DNA of 64,000 nt from positions 61,041,016 to 61,105,015 of the forward strand of contig OX352763.1 in NCBI GenBank assembly GCA_947095585.1, written 5' to 3'. This document shows, one piece after another, positions 19,603-31,430 of this stretch; within the stretch, counting starts at the first letter, position 1; the number at the start of each line of letters is the position of its first letter. The position numbers were made by a program, and so were the translations under genes. The notes beneath the pieces were generated by a model that saw nothing but the letters and a program-made list of their open reading frames with translations, had not been told where the DNA came from and ran no database searches. This DNA is from Nephrocerus scutellatus. Its lineage: Eukaryota; Arthropoda; Insecta; Diptera; Pipunculidae.

Positions 19603-20355
19603 TGTAACAGTCTTTTGCTCGGGTGACGCTCGCCGGTCACCCAGAATTCTTTCTCCTTCTCGCTCGTCATTACAAATTAAAAGATGGTTGGTTTTCGATA
19701 TAAAATTACAATTTTTATTTCTTGATCTCTTAGTCTATACGTACTTACATATAAATATACTTAAATAAACTTACGATACGTTGGTTTGTACGTACTCGGT
19801 ACGGGGAAAACCAGGGGAACTTGATTGCAGCCGAGAGTATTCGACTGCGGAAAAGGGGGTTGATGGGCGGCTTCTGCTCTTTAAGTGGTTGCTACTAGAG
19901 CACACGAGCAGCGTTCTACGGAACAGCGCGGTATAGTGAATTACTATACGAGTAAGCAAGCGAGGTCCGGGGGATAGCTACCACACTGGGAGCAAGCGGA
20001 CTGCTTAGTGTCTTGTAAATTACAATATAGCGATACTACCTGGTTTTACAACCTCGATCGTTCGCTATACTGCAATAGACACAGTAAGTATGGGTGTACA
20101 ACACAACAAAATTAGCCCGGTTTTACAACCTTGACAATTTTGTTATATTGACCTAGACAAAGAAAGTACGAGTATATAATGCAGCACAGTTGTCTGGTTT
20201 TGCAACCTCGGCAACGTGTTACATTAATATGACTCGGCTAGCCTTGTCACCAAAAAAAGGGGCTGTTCGTGGAGAACAGTAGTCAGTTTTTTTGTATAGC
20301 AATTACTTTAGACATATGGTTTGTAGCGAAGTGGTATTTAACCAACTTCGTTACA
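19603..20355 (-). repeat. Array LTR 3 with 386-bp internal deletion
   Basis: Matches LTR 2 up to AGTCAG at 20286, then jumps to TTTTTTTGTATAGC, deleting 386 bp including the hairpin pair and the 14-bp palindrome. Carries CAGAATTC near its start, shared with LTRs 4 and 8. The same deletion is found in LTR 7. Confidence 0.9.
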
Positions 20356-21060
20356 TTCCCCCCCTACTTCGGGGTGCGAAAAAGTATAAGACACACTTAT
20401 TGGCTAGCAATGGGGGGTTTTTTTTTTTTTTTTTTATATACTGGTTGGATAAGTATAACTTATAACTATTATCGGTTTGTTTATATATCTATATATGTAT
20501 GTAACATAGACACAGTCATCAGTAGTGGTCAGCAGTAGTTAGTCGTTAGCAGTAGGCAGTAGTCATCAAGTAGTCGTTACAAGTAGTCAACAGTCAGTCA
20601 TCGGCAGTAGTCAGACATCGGCAGACAGCAGTATTGAGTAGTGAGCAGTAATCAGTCGTGAGCAGTGTTCAATCGTCGCCAGTCGTGTGGATCATCATCT
20701 CAACATCATCATTATCATCTTTGTGGTTACTCTTGTGCTAGCTTTTCACTTTGTCAATTTATTTTTTAATTAACCATCTTTGGTTAAACCTATGATTAAT
20801 AATCTACTTGATTATAGTAATAAAATATAAGGGTAGTTAAACCCTATCATTTTTACATTTGGGGGCTCAACCGCTTCAACTCATACGCATTCAATTGTCC
20901 TCTCGGAGATTGGCAGAAAGGCCGTCGCGATTCGTTAAAGCAATTACAAAATGCAAACATTTTTGTGAAATTCACGCTGAAATTGGTGGCTAAAAAACGA
21001 AATCGTTAGTAACGGGCATTCAACAAGCCGTTATACAAAGATAAAATACGCAGTTAGTTC

Positions 21061-21785
21061 ATGAGTGAAAAAATTAAGTCGCTTAGAACCACCGCAAAAA
21101 GTAAGCAGCTTTCACCATCAGTGCAAGCGAGACGTATATGCAATACGCGGTCGGCAAAACAGAAAAATACAAAGATGTATGATTCAAAGGAGGATCTGGA
21201 AAACGGGCAGCAGCAGCAGCAGTCGACATCAAAAAACAACAACGAGCAAGGAAGAGATGAACAAAAGGAAGAGAAAGATAATAAAATTGCCGAAAACAAT
21301 GCAATGTTACAACAGTTAGTTCAATTGCTGACGCTAAAAATTCAGGCTGATGAAGTAAGCAAAAATGATTCGAATTGGTTGTGGAGAATTTTGCTAAAAT
21401 AATTCCTGATTTCGACGGAGAAGATACGCAAGTGCGGCAGTGGTTTGCGAATTTCGAACTTAATGCTGATGCATATGGACTAAACGAAAAGCAAAAATAC
21501 GTACAAGCCCGTGCCAAGATGACGCGAACAGCCCAGTTGTTCTTGGAAGCAACAAAAGAATACGAATATAAAGAACTGCGTCATTTAGTAATAGAAGAGT
21601 TCGAACGTGAGTACGTTTGCAGTGCCGAGTTACATAAAGAGCTGAATGCACGCAGGAAACAAAAAGACGAAAGTTTTCACCAGTACATTCTTCATATGAA
21701 ACGAATCGCAGCACGCGGCATTATTGACACAGAGTCAGTAATTAGATACATCGTGAGTGGTTTGAATCTTCAAACTGAAAACTAC
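21061..21785 (+). pseudogene. gag of the nested gypsy-type element, frameshifted
   Basis: The first frame (21061-21402) starts with ATG and is basic, then glutamine/asparagine-rich with a coiled-coil-like stretch (NAMLQQLVQLLTLKIQADEV). The second frame (from 21375) continues as a capsid region: IIPDFDGEDTQVRQWF, KMTRTAQLFLEA, EEFEREY, ELHKELNARRKQKDESFHQY. The frame change lies between about 21365 and 21400. Spacing and order match Ty3/gypsy Gag of the type whose capsid starts with FDG. The protein ends by fusion with out-of-frame integrase at about 21785, so no nucleocapsid remains. Confidence 0.75.
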
Positions 21786-21986
21786 ACACATTGCATTTTG
21801 ACCACCTTGGCCCTATGGATGCCACCGCAAAACAGTATAAGTACATCTTCGCCATGGTGGACGGATTTACAAAGTTTGTATGGTTATACCCGACAAAGAT
21901 GGTAAGCTGCGAAGAGGTGCTCAGAAAGCTGGCAGAATGGGCTGCAATTTTTGGCAACGCAGTTCGAATTGTAAGCGATCGATCGA
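21786..21986 (+). pseudogene. Integrase fragment of the nested gypsy-type element
   Basis: One frame reads HFDHLGPM, YKYIFAMVDGFTKFVWLYPTK and FGNAVRIVSDR, the part of a Ty3/gypsy integrase core that spans the first two catalytic aspartates. It is cut just after the second, where the shortened 3' LTR begins with GATCGATCGATCGG. It is in a different phase from the gag part. The junction with gag is at about 21785-21790, pointing to a large internal deletion. Confidence 0.8.
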
Positions 21987-22243
21987 TCGGCAGTAGTCAG
22001 ACATCGGCAGACAGCAGTATTGAGTAGTGAGCAGTAATCAGTCGTGAGCAGTGTTCAATCGTCGCCAGTCGTGTGGATCATCATCTCAACATCATCATTA
22101 TCATCTTTGTGGTTACTCTTGTGCTAGCTTTTCACTTTGTCAATTTATTTTTTAATTAACCATCTTTGGTTAAACCTATGATTAATAATCTACTTGATTA
22201 TAGTAATAAAATATAAGGGTAGTTAAACCCTATCATTTTTACA

Positions 22244-23065
22244 TGTATATGTATATATCTGGTAATGGCAATGGGGTTTTTTTTTTTTTTTTTTATATAC
22301 TGGTTGGATAAGTATAACTTATAACTATTATCGGTTTGTTTATATATCTATATATGTATAAGTATATATCTGGTATTTTAAAGTAAAAAATGTTTATACA
22401 TAAAAAAATTTTCTCATATGGTGTGGTCACTTATTTTTTTCTGGTATATTTGGGGTGGTCTGCGACCTTTATTGTCTCGTGCCGACACCTATATGAGTTA
22501 CAAAAAGATGTGTGTGTGTTTCAAAAAAACTGTGGGTGGGTTTATTTTTTTCTTTCTTTCTTTTTTTTTCCCATTTAATAGTAATATGCTTAAGTTTATG
22601 TCTACTGATAATAGTTCCATTTATACAGGGTTTCTCTTTTTTTTTTGTGTGTGTGTTTTGTTGTGTTTTTTTTTTCTTTGTGTTTTTCTTTTCTGTGGTT
22701 TTGTATTTTTTTTTTTTTTTTTTTGTCTTTTTTTTTTTTGAGCAAAAGTAACAATCGGTAATAAGTAGTTTAATAGTTTAATAAGTATGATAATAGTAAT
22801 AAGTGTGATAATAGTAGTAAGTATTGTAATTTATAATAGTAATAAGTAGGTTTAATTAATAGTAATAAGTATAATAGTAGTAAGTAGAAAAATATATAGT
22901 AGTAATAAGTATGATAATAGTATAAGTAGAATTAATAAGTAGAGTAATAAGTAATAAGTATGATAATAACAAAAAGATTTTATAATAAAAATATATGAAC
23001 AGAAGGAATGCTGTCTTCTAATTGCTGTCTTTTAAATGTTGTTAATGTTGCTGGGCTGGTGGGCG
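22244..23065 (-). other. Unit 3 low-complexity 3' region
   Basis: Continuation of the array 3' region interrupted by the nested element (its first part with the polypurine tract is 20356-20499). Contains the duplicated T-run segment at about 22266-22375, long T runs, and the TAATAAGTA-type repeat. No pol motifs. Confidence 0.7.
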
Positions 23066-24271
23066 TCATCTTGGATGATACGATGGTGTGACATTGCTGG
23101 TGTGCGACGGGTATAAATGTGTTACATCGCTGGCCACTGGTTCATACGATGGTGTGACATTGCTGGTGTGCGACGGGTATATTGTATTATTTGCCATTAG
23201 ATCTAGTGGCAGAATTGGTCGAGCGGACTGGATGGACAGATGCTGTGATGTGGCTACGGGTTGCGGTGCTGGTTGACTGTATTGTACTTGTGGACGAAAT
23301 GGCAGTGCGGTAGAACGAAATGGTGGAACGGTGGGACGGAGTGGCAATGGCCGATTTTGCGGTTGAGTGAGTCGTGAGACAGGTTGTTCTGCCATTAAAC
23401 ATTCGAAATCTTCGATCAGGATGGTTAACTCGGACAACGTGCTGAACTCCCTTCGCTTGATGTAATGCCGGTAGTCGGGTCACAGATTGTCATAAATTCT
23501 ATCGAGTTTCTCTTCAGCGGTCATGGTGGTATGCCATCGCATCAGGGCTTGAATCGATGTGAGAAATTCTTTGCCCTTTTCTCGGTGGTTTTGTGTACGA
23601 CTCCGAATGCGATCCAGTAGTTGGGTGTAGAAACGTGGTGGTAAAAAAAAGCGGCGCAGTTCTTCGCTAAATGCTTTCCAATTAACTAATAGCTCTTTGC
23701 TATTCCGGTACCACACCAACGCGTTCCCTTTCAGCAACTCGGGAAGAGTCCGGACGATGCGATCGAGAGGTACTTGATAACACTCGGCCAATTCTTCAAC
23801 ACGTTCCAAGAACTCCAGTGGATTATTTGTACCGCCGTCGTACCTCACATTCCATTTTCGTAATTTGTCCATTATGTCTGCGTCGGATAATCGGTATGCG
23901 AAAGTTGGTGAAGAGCGCGCATCTACTGCTTGTGCGGTACTTGCATCTACTTCTGCGTACATCCTGGGCGAGGTTTCGTAAATCTGACCAGTCGGCTGTG
24001 CTACGCGCAATTCCTCTTTCATTTCGGTTTTCTTCTGTGAAGTACCTGTATCTACTTCTGGGTAGATGATGGCCGGTATTTCGCTTCCTTTTTTGGTCGG
24101 GGTTAATTTTTCGGTTGGTTTCGTTGTTTTGATCTCAGCGCTTAACCTTTTCCGTAGTTCATCAACAGTGCCTGTGGAGTCGATGCCACGACGCTCCAAC
24201 TCGTTGACTAGTTCTTCTTTGCGGAGAGAGTACACCGCAGAGGCATTAATCTCAGGCTCTAGTGTAGCCAT
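23066..24271 (-). pseudogene. SAP-domain Gag, unit 3, with premature stop
   Basis: Full-length relative of the array gag, but codon 264 is TGA instead of CGA (arginine in NLRPD). The first frame therefore ends after 263 residues, inside the capsid core, and the rest stays open to the normal end at 23066. Further changes are P-to-S in SQHLSIQ and Q-to-E in SYEPVAS of the tail. Unit 7 has exactly the same stop and changes, so both derive from one copy. The product would keep SAP and part of the capsid. Confidence 0.85.
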
Positions 24272-24706
24272 TTGAAAGGTAGATGTGTTTAATTTCTGAA
24301 TTTGGACACTCCCCGGTTGGTGTTCAGTCTATTGTCAGTGGTGACGCCTTCACCAATAAATTGTTACACCAATCTACTTTCAGCTACCTGGTGGGTGTCT
24401 CGGTTATCGGGTTGTCGGCTCGGGTATATATATATATATATTATATGCTTAAATAGTTTCCAGTAGACGGTAATACGATTTTTTTTTCTAATCGTATGGT
24501 ATTTTAGGCTTGTCTAGCTGCTGGTTGGACGGTGATACAACTATTCTAGTTGTCTGGTATTATATGCTTATCTAATACATATGCTTATCTAATTTCTGGT
24601 CGGACGGTGATACGACTATTCTAGTCGTCCCTGCTCGGGCGCCAAATTTGTAACAGTCCCTGCTCGGGCGCCAAATTTGTAACAGTCCCTGCTCGGGCGC
24701 CAAATT
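24272..24706 (-). promoter_or_regulatory. Unit 3 leader, three primer-binding sites
   Basis: Three leader stem-loops as in unit 1. Primer sites at 24627-24644, 24656-24673 and 24685-24702. Confidence 0.8.
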
Positions 24707-25846
24707 TGTAACAGTCTTTTGCTCGGGTGACGCTCGCCGGTCACCCAGAATTCTTTCTCCTTCTCGCTCGTCATTACAAATTAAAAGATGGTTGGTTTTC
24801 GATATAAAATTACAATTTTTATTTCTTGATCTCTTAGTCTATACGTACCTACATATAAATATACTTAAATAAACTTACGATACGTTGGTTTGTACGTACT
24901 CGGTACGGGGAAAACCAGGGGAACTTGATTGCAGCCGAGAGTATTCGACTGCGGAAAAGGGGGTTGATGGGCGGCTTCTGCTCTTTTAGTGGTTGCTACT
25001 AGAGCACACGAGCAGCGTTCTACGGAACAGCGCGGTATAGTGAATTACTATACGAGTAAGCAAGCGAGGTCCGGGGGATAGCTACCACACTGGGAGCAAG
25101 CGGACTGCTTAGTGTCTTGTAAATTACAATATAGCGATACTACCTGGTTTTACAACCTCGATCGTTCGCTATACTGCAATAGACACAGTAAGTATGGGTG
25201 TACAACACAACAAAATTAGCCCGGTTTTACAACCTTGACAATTTTGTTATATTGACCTAGACAAAGAAAGTACGAGTATATAATGCAGCACAGTTGTCTG
25301 GTTTTGCAACCTCGGCAACGTGTTACATTAATATGACTCGGCTAGCCTTGTCACCAAAAAAAGGGGCTGTTCGTGGAGAACAGTAGTCAGCGAAAAGCTG
25401 TCGGTAAAGGGGGAATTTGCTGTGAACCACGACGCTTTCTTCCCTTTGAGTAGGTATAGCTGCCTTGCCGCAGTATAGTCTACTCTCGAATAGATTTTAC
25501 TACCGTGCCGTAGTATGTTCTATTCTAATTTTTGTTGATTGATTGGAGCATATAAGTGTGTCTTAATAGTTGAATTCCTTGGGAATTTTGTTTTCACCCT
25601 TTTTGGAAAAATTATTTGATTATAAATAATATCATTGATAAATTTCTATCATTCATTGGGCGAAAAACCCTTTTCCCGCAAAAAATAACTGCATACCGAC
25701 CGAGTACACTCGTATTGCGCTAAATTGATATAATGCAAAATAGGTTAATTTTGCATTATATATCGAGTGACTGGGTTTTTTTTTGTATAGCAATTACTTT
25801 AGACATATGGTTTGTAGCGAAGTGGTATTTAACCAACTTCGTTACA
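24707..25846 (-). repeat. Array LTR 4 (1140 bp)
   Basis: Full-length. Marked by CAGAATTC near the start, CTTTTAGTGG in place of CTTTAAGTGG, and CCACGACGC in place of CCACAACGC. Confidence 0.9.
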
Positions 25847-26690
25847 TTCCCCCCCTACTTCGGGGTGCGAAAAAGTATAAGACACACTTATTGGCTAGCA
25901 ATGGGGTTTTTTTTTTTTTTTTTATATACTGGTTGGATAAGTATAACTTATAACTATTATCGGTTTGTTTATATATCTATATATGTATATGTATATATCT
26001 GGTATTTTAAAGTAAAAAATGTTTATACATAAAAAAAATTTCTCATATGGTGTGGTCACTTATTTTTTTCTGGTATATTTGGGGTGGTCTGCGACCTTTA
26101 TTGTCTCGTGCCGACACCTATATGAGTTACAAAAAGATGTGTGTGTGTTTCAAAAAAACTGTGGGTGGGTTTATTTTTTTCTTTCTTTCTTTTTTTTTTC
26201 CCCATTTAATAGTAATATGCTTAAGTTTATGTCTAGTGATAATAGTTCCATTTATACAGGGTTTCTCTTTTTTTTTTGTGTGTGTGTTTTGTTGTGTTTT
26301 TTTTTTCTTTGTGTTTTTCTTTTCTGTGGTTTTGTATTTTTTTTTTTTTTTGTCTTTTTTTTTTGAGCAAAAGTAACAATCGGTAATAAGTAGTTTAATA
26401 GTTTAATAAGTATGATAATAGTAATAAGTGTGATAATAGTAGTAAGTATTGTAATTTATAATAGTAATAAGTAGGTTTAATTAATAGTAATAAGTATAAT
26501 AGTAGTAAGTAGACAAATATATAGTAGTAATAAGTATGATAATAGTATAAGTAGAATTAATAAGTAGAGTAATAAGTAATAAGTATGATAATAACAAAAA
26601 GATTTTATAATAAAAATATATGAACAGAAGGAATGCTGTCTTCTAATTGCTGTCTTTTAATTGTTGTTAATGTTGCTGGGCTGGTGGGCG
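25847..26690 (-). other. Unit 4 low-complexity 3' region with polypurine tract
   Basis: Same content as in unit 2. Has AGACAAATATATAG where units 1-3 have AGAAAAATATATAG, a mark shared with units 6 and 8. Confidence 0.7.
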
Positions 26691-27896
26691 TCATCTTGGA
26701 TGATACGATGGTGTGACATTGCTGGTGTGCGACGGGTATAAATGTGTTACATCGCTGGCCACTGGTTGATACGATGGTGTGACATTGCTGGTGTGCGACG
26801 GGTATATTGTATTATTTGCCATTAGATCTAGTGGCAGAATTGGTCGAGCGGACTGGATGGGCAGATGCTGTGATGTGGCTACGGGTTGCGGTGCTGGTTG
26901 ACTGTATTGTACTTGTGGACGAAATGGCAGTGCGGTAGAACGAAATGGTGGAACGGTGGGACGGAGTGGCAATGGCCGATTTTGCGGTTGAGTGAGTCGT
27001 GAGACAGGTTGTTCTGCCATTAAACATTCGAAATCTTCGATCAGGATGGTTAACTCGGACAACGTGCTGAACTCCCTTCGCTTGATGTAATGCCGGTAGT
27101 CGGGTCGCAGATTGTCATAAATTCTATCGAGTTTCTCTTCAGCGGTCATGGTGGTATGCCATCGCATCAGGGCTTGAATCGATGTGAGAAATTCTTTGCC
27201 CTTTTCTCGGTGGTTTTGTGTACGACTCCGAATGCGATCCAGTAGTTGGGTGTAGAAACGTGGTGGTAAAAAAAAGCGGCGCAGTTCTTCGCTAAATGCT
27301 TTCCAATTAACTAATAGCTCTTTGCTATTCCGGTACCACACCAACGCGTTCCCTTTCAGCAACTCGGGAAGAGTCCGGACGATGCGATCGAGAGGTACTT
27401 GATAACACTCGGCCAATTCTTCAACACGTTCCAAGAACTCCAGTGGATTATTTGTACCGCCGTCGTACCTCACATTCCATTTTCGTAATTTGTCCATTAT
27501 GTCTGCGTCGGATAATCGGTATGCGAAAGTTGGTGAAGAGCGCGCATCTACTGCTTGTGCGGTACTTGCATCTACTTCTGCGTACATCCTGGGCGAGGTT
27601 TCGTAAATCTGACCAGTCGGCTGTGCTACGCGCAATTCCTCTTTCATTTCGGTTTTCTTCTGTGAAGTACCTGTATCTACTTCTGGGTAGATGATGGCCG
27701 GTATTTCGCTTCCTTTTTTGGTCGGGGTTAATTTTTCGGTTGGTTTCGTTGTTTTGATCTCAGCGCTTAACCTTTTCCGTAGTTCATCAACAGTGCCTGT
27801 GGAGTCGATGCCACGACGCTCCAACTCGTTGACTAGTTCTTCTTTGCGGAGAGAGTACACCGCAGAGGCATTAATCTCAGGCTCTAGTGTAGCCAT
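26691..27896 (-). CDS. SAP-domain Gag protein, unit 4
   Basis: Intact 401-codon ORF with the consensus sequence of the array (G95, P151, SQHLPIQ, two tail repeats). Its translation is identical to units 6 and 8. It lies between LTR 4 and LTR 5. The identity of three copies points to recent exchange within the array. As in the other units no protease or RT follows the TGA stop, so any movement would need enzymes from another element. Confidence 0.85.
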   Translation of the reverse strand: MATLEPEINASAVYSLRKEELVNELERRGIDSTGTVDELRKRLSAEIKTTKPTEKLTPTKKGSEIPAIIYPEVDTGTSQKKTEMKEELRVAQPTGQIYETSPRMYAEVDASTAQAVDARSSPTFAYRLSDADIMDKLRKWNVRYDGGTNNPLEFLERVEELAECYQVPLDRIVRTLPELLKGNALVWYRNSKELLVNWKAFSEELRRFFLPPRFYTQLLDRIRSRTQNHREKGKEFLTSIQALMRWHTTMTAEEKLDRIYDNLRPDYRHYIKRREFSTLSELTILIEDFECLMAEQPVSRLTQPQNRPLPLRPTVPPFRSTALPFRPQVQYSQPAPQPVATSQHLPIQSARPILPLDLMANNTIYPSHTSNVTPSYQPVASDVTHLYPSHTSNVTPSYHPR

Positions 27897-28301
27897 TTGA
27901 AAGGTAGATGTGTTTAATTTCTGAATTTGGACACTCCCCGGTTGGTGTTCAGTCTATTGTCAGTGGTGACGCCTTCACCAATAAATTGTTACACCAATCT
28001 ACTTTCAGCTACCTGGTGGGTGTCTCGGTTATCGGGTTGTCGGCTCGGGTATATATATATATATTTTATATGCTTAAATAGTTTCCAGTAGACGGTAATA
28101 CGATTTTTTTTCTAATCGTATGGTATTTTAGGCTTGTCTAGCTGCTGGTTGGACGGTGATACAACTATTCTAGTTGTCTGGTATTATATACTTATCTAAT
28201 ACATATGCTTATCTAATTTCTGGTCGGACGGTGATACGACTATTCTAGTCGTCCCTGCTCGGGCGCCAAATTTGTAACAGTCCCTGCTCGGGCGCCAAAT
28301 T
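27897..28301 (-). promoter_or_regulatory. Unit 4 leader, two primer-binding sites
   Basis: Leader stem-loops as in unit 1, with a shorter T run in the loop of the gag-proximal one. Primer sites at 28251-28268 and 28280-28297. Confidence 0.8.
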
Positions 28302-29443
28302 TGTAACGGTCTTTTGCTCGGGTGACGCTCGCCGGTCACCCAGGGTTCTTTCTCCTTCTCGCTCGTCATTACAAATTAAAAGATGGTTGGTTTTCGATAT
28401 AAAATTACAATTTTTATTTCTTGATCTCTTAGTCTATACGTACTTACATATAAATATACTTAAATAAACTTACGATACGTTGGTTTGTACGTACTCGGTA
28501 CGGGGAAAACCAGGGGAACTTGATTGCAGCCGAGAGTATTCGACTGCGGAAAAGGGGGTTGATGGGCGGCTTCTGCTCTTTAAGTGGTTGCTACTAGAGC
28601 ACACGAGCAGCGTTCTACGGAACAGCGCGGTATAGTGAATTACTATACGAGTAAGCAAGCGAGGTCCGGGGGATAGCTACCACACTGGGAGCAAGCGGAC
28701 TGCTTAGTGTCTTGTAAATTACAATATAGCAATACTACCTGGTTTTACAACCTCGATCGTTCGCTATACTGCAATAGACACAGTAAGTATGGGTGTACAA
28801 CACAACAAAATTAGCCCGGTTTTACAACCTTGACAATTTTGTTATATTGACCTAGACAAAGAAAGTACGAGTATATAATGCAGCACAGTTGTCTGGTTTT
28901 GCAACCTCGGCAACGTGTTACATTAATATGACTCGGCTAGCCTTGTCACCAAAAAAAGGGGCTGTTCGTGGAGAACAGTAGTCAGCGAAAAGCTGTCGGT
29001 AAAGGGGGAATTTGCTGTGAACCACAACGCTTTCTTCCCTTTGAGTATGTATATAACTGCCTTGCCGCAGTATAGTCTACTCTCGAATAGATTTTACTAC
29101 CGTGCCGTAGTATGTTCTATTCTAATTTTTGTTGATTGATTGGAGCATATAAGTGTGTCTTAATAGTTGAATTCCTTGGGAATTTTGTTTTCACCCTTTT
29201 TGGAAAAATTATTTGATTATAAATAATATCATTGATAAATTTCTATCATTCATTGGGCGAAAAACCCTTTTCCCGCAAAAAATAACTGCATACCGACCGA
29301 GTACACTCGTATTGCGCTAAATTGATATAATGCAAAATAGGTTAATTTTGCATTATATATCGAGTGACTGGGTTTTTTTTTGTATAGCAATTACTTTAGA
29401 CATATGGTTTGTAGCGAAGTGGTATTTAACCAACTTCGTTACA
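28302..29443 (-). repeat. Array LTR 5 (1142 bp)
   Basis: Starts TGTAACGGTC instead of TGTAACAGTC. Has TATAGCAATAC in the first phased hairpin and GAGTATGTATATAACTG in the hairpin pair region. Shares all of these with LTR 9. Confidence 0.9.
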
Positions 29444-30290
29444 TTCCCCCCCTACTTCGGGGTGCGAAAAAGTATAAGACACACTTATTGGCTAGCAATG
29501 GGGTTTTTTTTTTTTTTTTTTTATATACTGGTTGGATAAGTATAACTTATAACTATTATCGGTTTGTTTATATATCTATATATGTATATGTATATATCTG
29601 GTATTTTAAAGTAAAAAATGTTTATACATAAAAACATTTTCTCATATGGTGTGGTCACTTATTTTTTTCTGGTATATTTGGGGTGGTCTGCGACCTTTAT
29701 TGTCTCGTGCCGACACCTATATGAGTTACAAAAAGATGTGTGTGTGTTTCAAAAAAACTGTGGGTGGGTTTATTTTTTTCTTTCTTTCTTTTTTTTTTCC
29801 CATTTAATAGTAATATGCTTAAGTTTATGTCTAGTGATAATAGTTCCATTTATACAGGGTTTCTCTTTTTTTTTTGTGTGTGTGTTTTGTTGTGTATTTT
29901 TTTCTTTGTGTTTTTCTTTTCTGTGGTTTTGTATTTTTTTTTTTTTTTTTGTCTTTTTTTTTTTGAGCAAAAGTAACAATCGGTAATAAGTAGTTTAATA
30001 GTTTAATAAGTATGATAATAGTAATAAGTGTGATAATAGTAGTAAGTATTGTAATTTATAATAGTAATAAGTAGGTTTAATTAATAGTAATAAGTATAAT
30101 AGTAGTAAGTAGAAAAATATATAGTAGTAATAAGTATGATAATAGTATAAGTAGAATTAATAAGTAGAGTAATAAGTAATAAGTATGATAATAACAAAAA
30201 GATTTTATAATAAAAATATATGAACAGAAGGAATGCTGTCTTCTAATTGCTGTCTTTTAATTGTTGTTAATGTTGCTGGGCTGGTGGGCG
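29444..30290 (-). other. Unit 5 low-complexity 3' region with polypurine tract
   Basis: Same content as other units, with TGTATTTTTTTC in place of the longer T run near 29895. No pol motifs. Confidence 0.7.
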
Positions 30291-31430
30291 TCATCTTGGA
30301 TGATACGATGGTGTGACATTGCTGGTGTGCGACGGGTATATTGTATTATTTGGCATTAGATCTAGTGGCAGAATTGGTCGAGCGGACTGGATGGGCAGAT
30401 GCTGTGATGTGGCTACGGGTTGCGGTGCTGGTTGACTGTATTGTACTTGTGGACGAAATGGCAGTGCGGTAGAACGAAATGGTGGAACGGTGGGACGGAG
30501 TGGCAATGGCCGATTTTGCGGTTGAGTGAGTCGTGAGACAGGTTGTTCTGCCATTAAACATTCGAAATCTTCGATCAGGATAGTTAACTCGGACAACGTG
30601 CTGAACTCCCTTCGCTTGATGTAATGCCGGTAGTCGGGTCGCAGATTGTCATAAATTCTATCGAGTTTCTCTTCAGCGGTCATGGTAGTATGCCATCGCA
30701 TCAGGGCTTGAATCGATGTGAGAAATTCTTTGCCCTTTTCTCGGTGGTTTTGTGTACGACTCCGAATGCGATCCAGTAGTTGGGTGTAGAAACGTGGTGG
30801 TAAAAAAAAGCGGCGCAGTTCTTCGCTAAATGCTTTCCAATTAACTAATAGCTCTTTGCTATTCCGGTACCACACCAACGCGTTCCCTTTCAGCAACTCG
30901 GGAAGAGTCCGGACGATGCGATCGAGAGGTACTTGATAACACTCGGCCAATTCTTCAACACGTTCCAAGAACTCCAGTGCATTATTTGTACCGCCGTCGT
31001 ACCTCACATTCCATTTTCGTAATTTGTCCATTATGTCTGCGTCGGATAATCGGTATGCGAAAGTTGGTGAAGAGCGCGCATCTACTGCTTGTGCGGTACT
31101 TGCATCTACTTCTGCGTACATCCTGGGCGAGGTTTCGTAAATCTGACTAGTCGGCTGTGCTACGCGCAATTCCTCTTTCATTTCGGTTTTCTTCTGTGAA
31201 GTACCTGTATCTACTTCTGGGTAGATGATGGCCGGTATTTCGCTTCCTTTTTTGGTCGGGGTTAATTTTTCGGTTGGTTTCGTTGTTTTGATCTCAGCGC
31301 TTAACCTTTTCCGTAGTTCATCAACAGTGCCTGTGGAGTCGATGCCACGACGCTCCAACTCGTTGACTAGTTCTTCTTTGCGGAGAGAGTACACCGCAGA
31401 GGCATTAATCTCAGGCTCTAGTGTAGCCAT
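30291..31430 (-). CDS. SAP-domain Gag protein, unit 5 (379 aa, one tail repeat)
   Basis: Intact ORF of 379 codons. It lacks one of the two 22-residue tail repeats (66 bp), probably by slippage or exchange between the repeats, and has A-to-P in LDLMPNNT. Its N-terminal half carries S95 and A151, otherwise found only in unit 1, whereas its C-terminal half is shared with unit 9, so this gene looks recombinant with the joint between about 30690 and 30979. Confidence 0.85.
   Translation of the reverse strand: MATLEPEINASAVYSLRKEELVNELERRGIDSTGTVDELRKRLSAEIKTTKPTEKLTPTKKGSEIPAIIYPEVDTGTSQKKTEMKEELRVAQPTSQIYETSPRMYAEVDASTAQAVDARSSPTFAYRLSDADIMDKLRKWNVRYDGGTNNALEFLERVEELAECYQVPLDRIVRTLPELLKGNALVWYRNSKELLVNWKAFSEELRRFFLPPRFYTQLLDRIRSRTQNHREKGKEFLTSIQALMRWHTTMTAEEKLDRIYDNLRPDYRHYIKRREFSTLSELTILIEDFECLMAEQPVSRLTQPQNRPLPLRPTVPPFRSTALPFRPQVQYSQPAPQPVATSQHLPIQSARPILPLDLMPNNTIYPSHTSNVTPSYHPR

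Larger units (their letters stand above)
20500..22243 (+). mobile_element. Internally deleted gypsy-type element nested in unit 3
   Basis: LTR ends are TGTAACATAG and TTTTTACA. The 5' LTR is 20500-20857 (358 bp); the 3' LTR is shortened to 21987-22243 and matches 20601-20857. A target duplication TGTA flanks it (20496-20499 and 22244-22247). The inside holds gag joined directly to a piece of integrase; protease, RT, RNase H and the rest of integrase are missing. It sits in the 3' region of array unit 3, on the opposite strand to the array. After it, about 110 bp of the array 3' region (GGGG-T(n) to ATATCTGGTA) is present a second time. A copy lies at 36329-38072. Confidence 0.85.

Noticed and set aside
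20500..22243. Nested element as an independent insertion in each of units 3 and 7
   Set aside because: Same site, same target duplication, same deletions and constant 15.83-kb offset; copied with the array.
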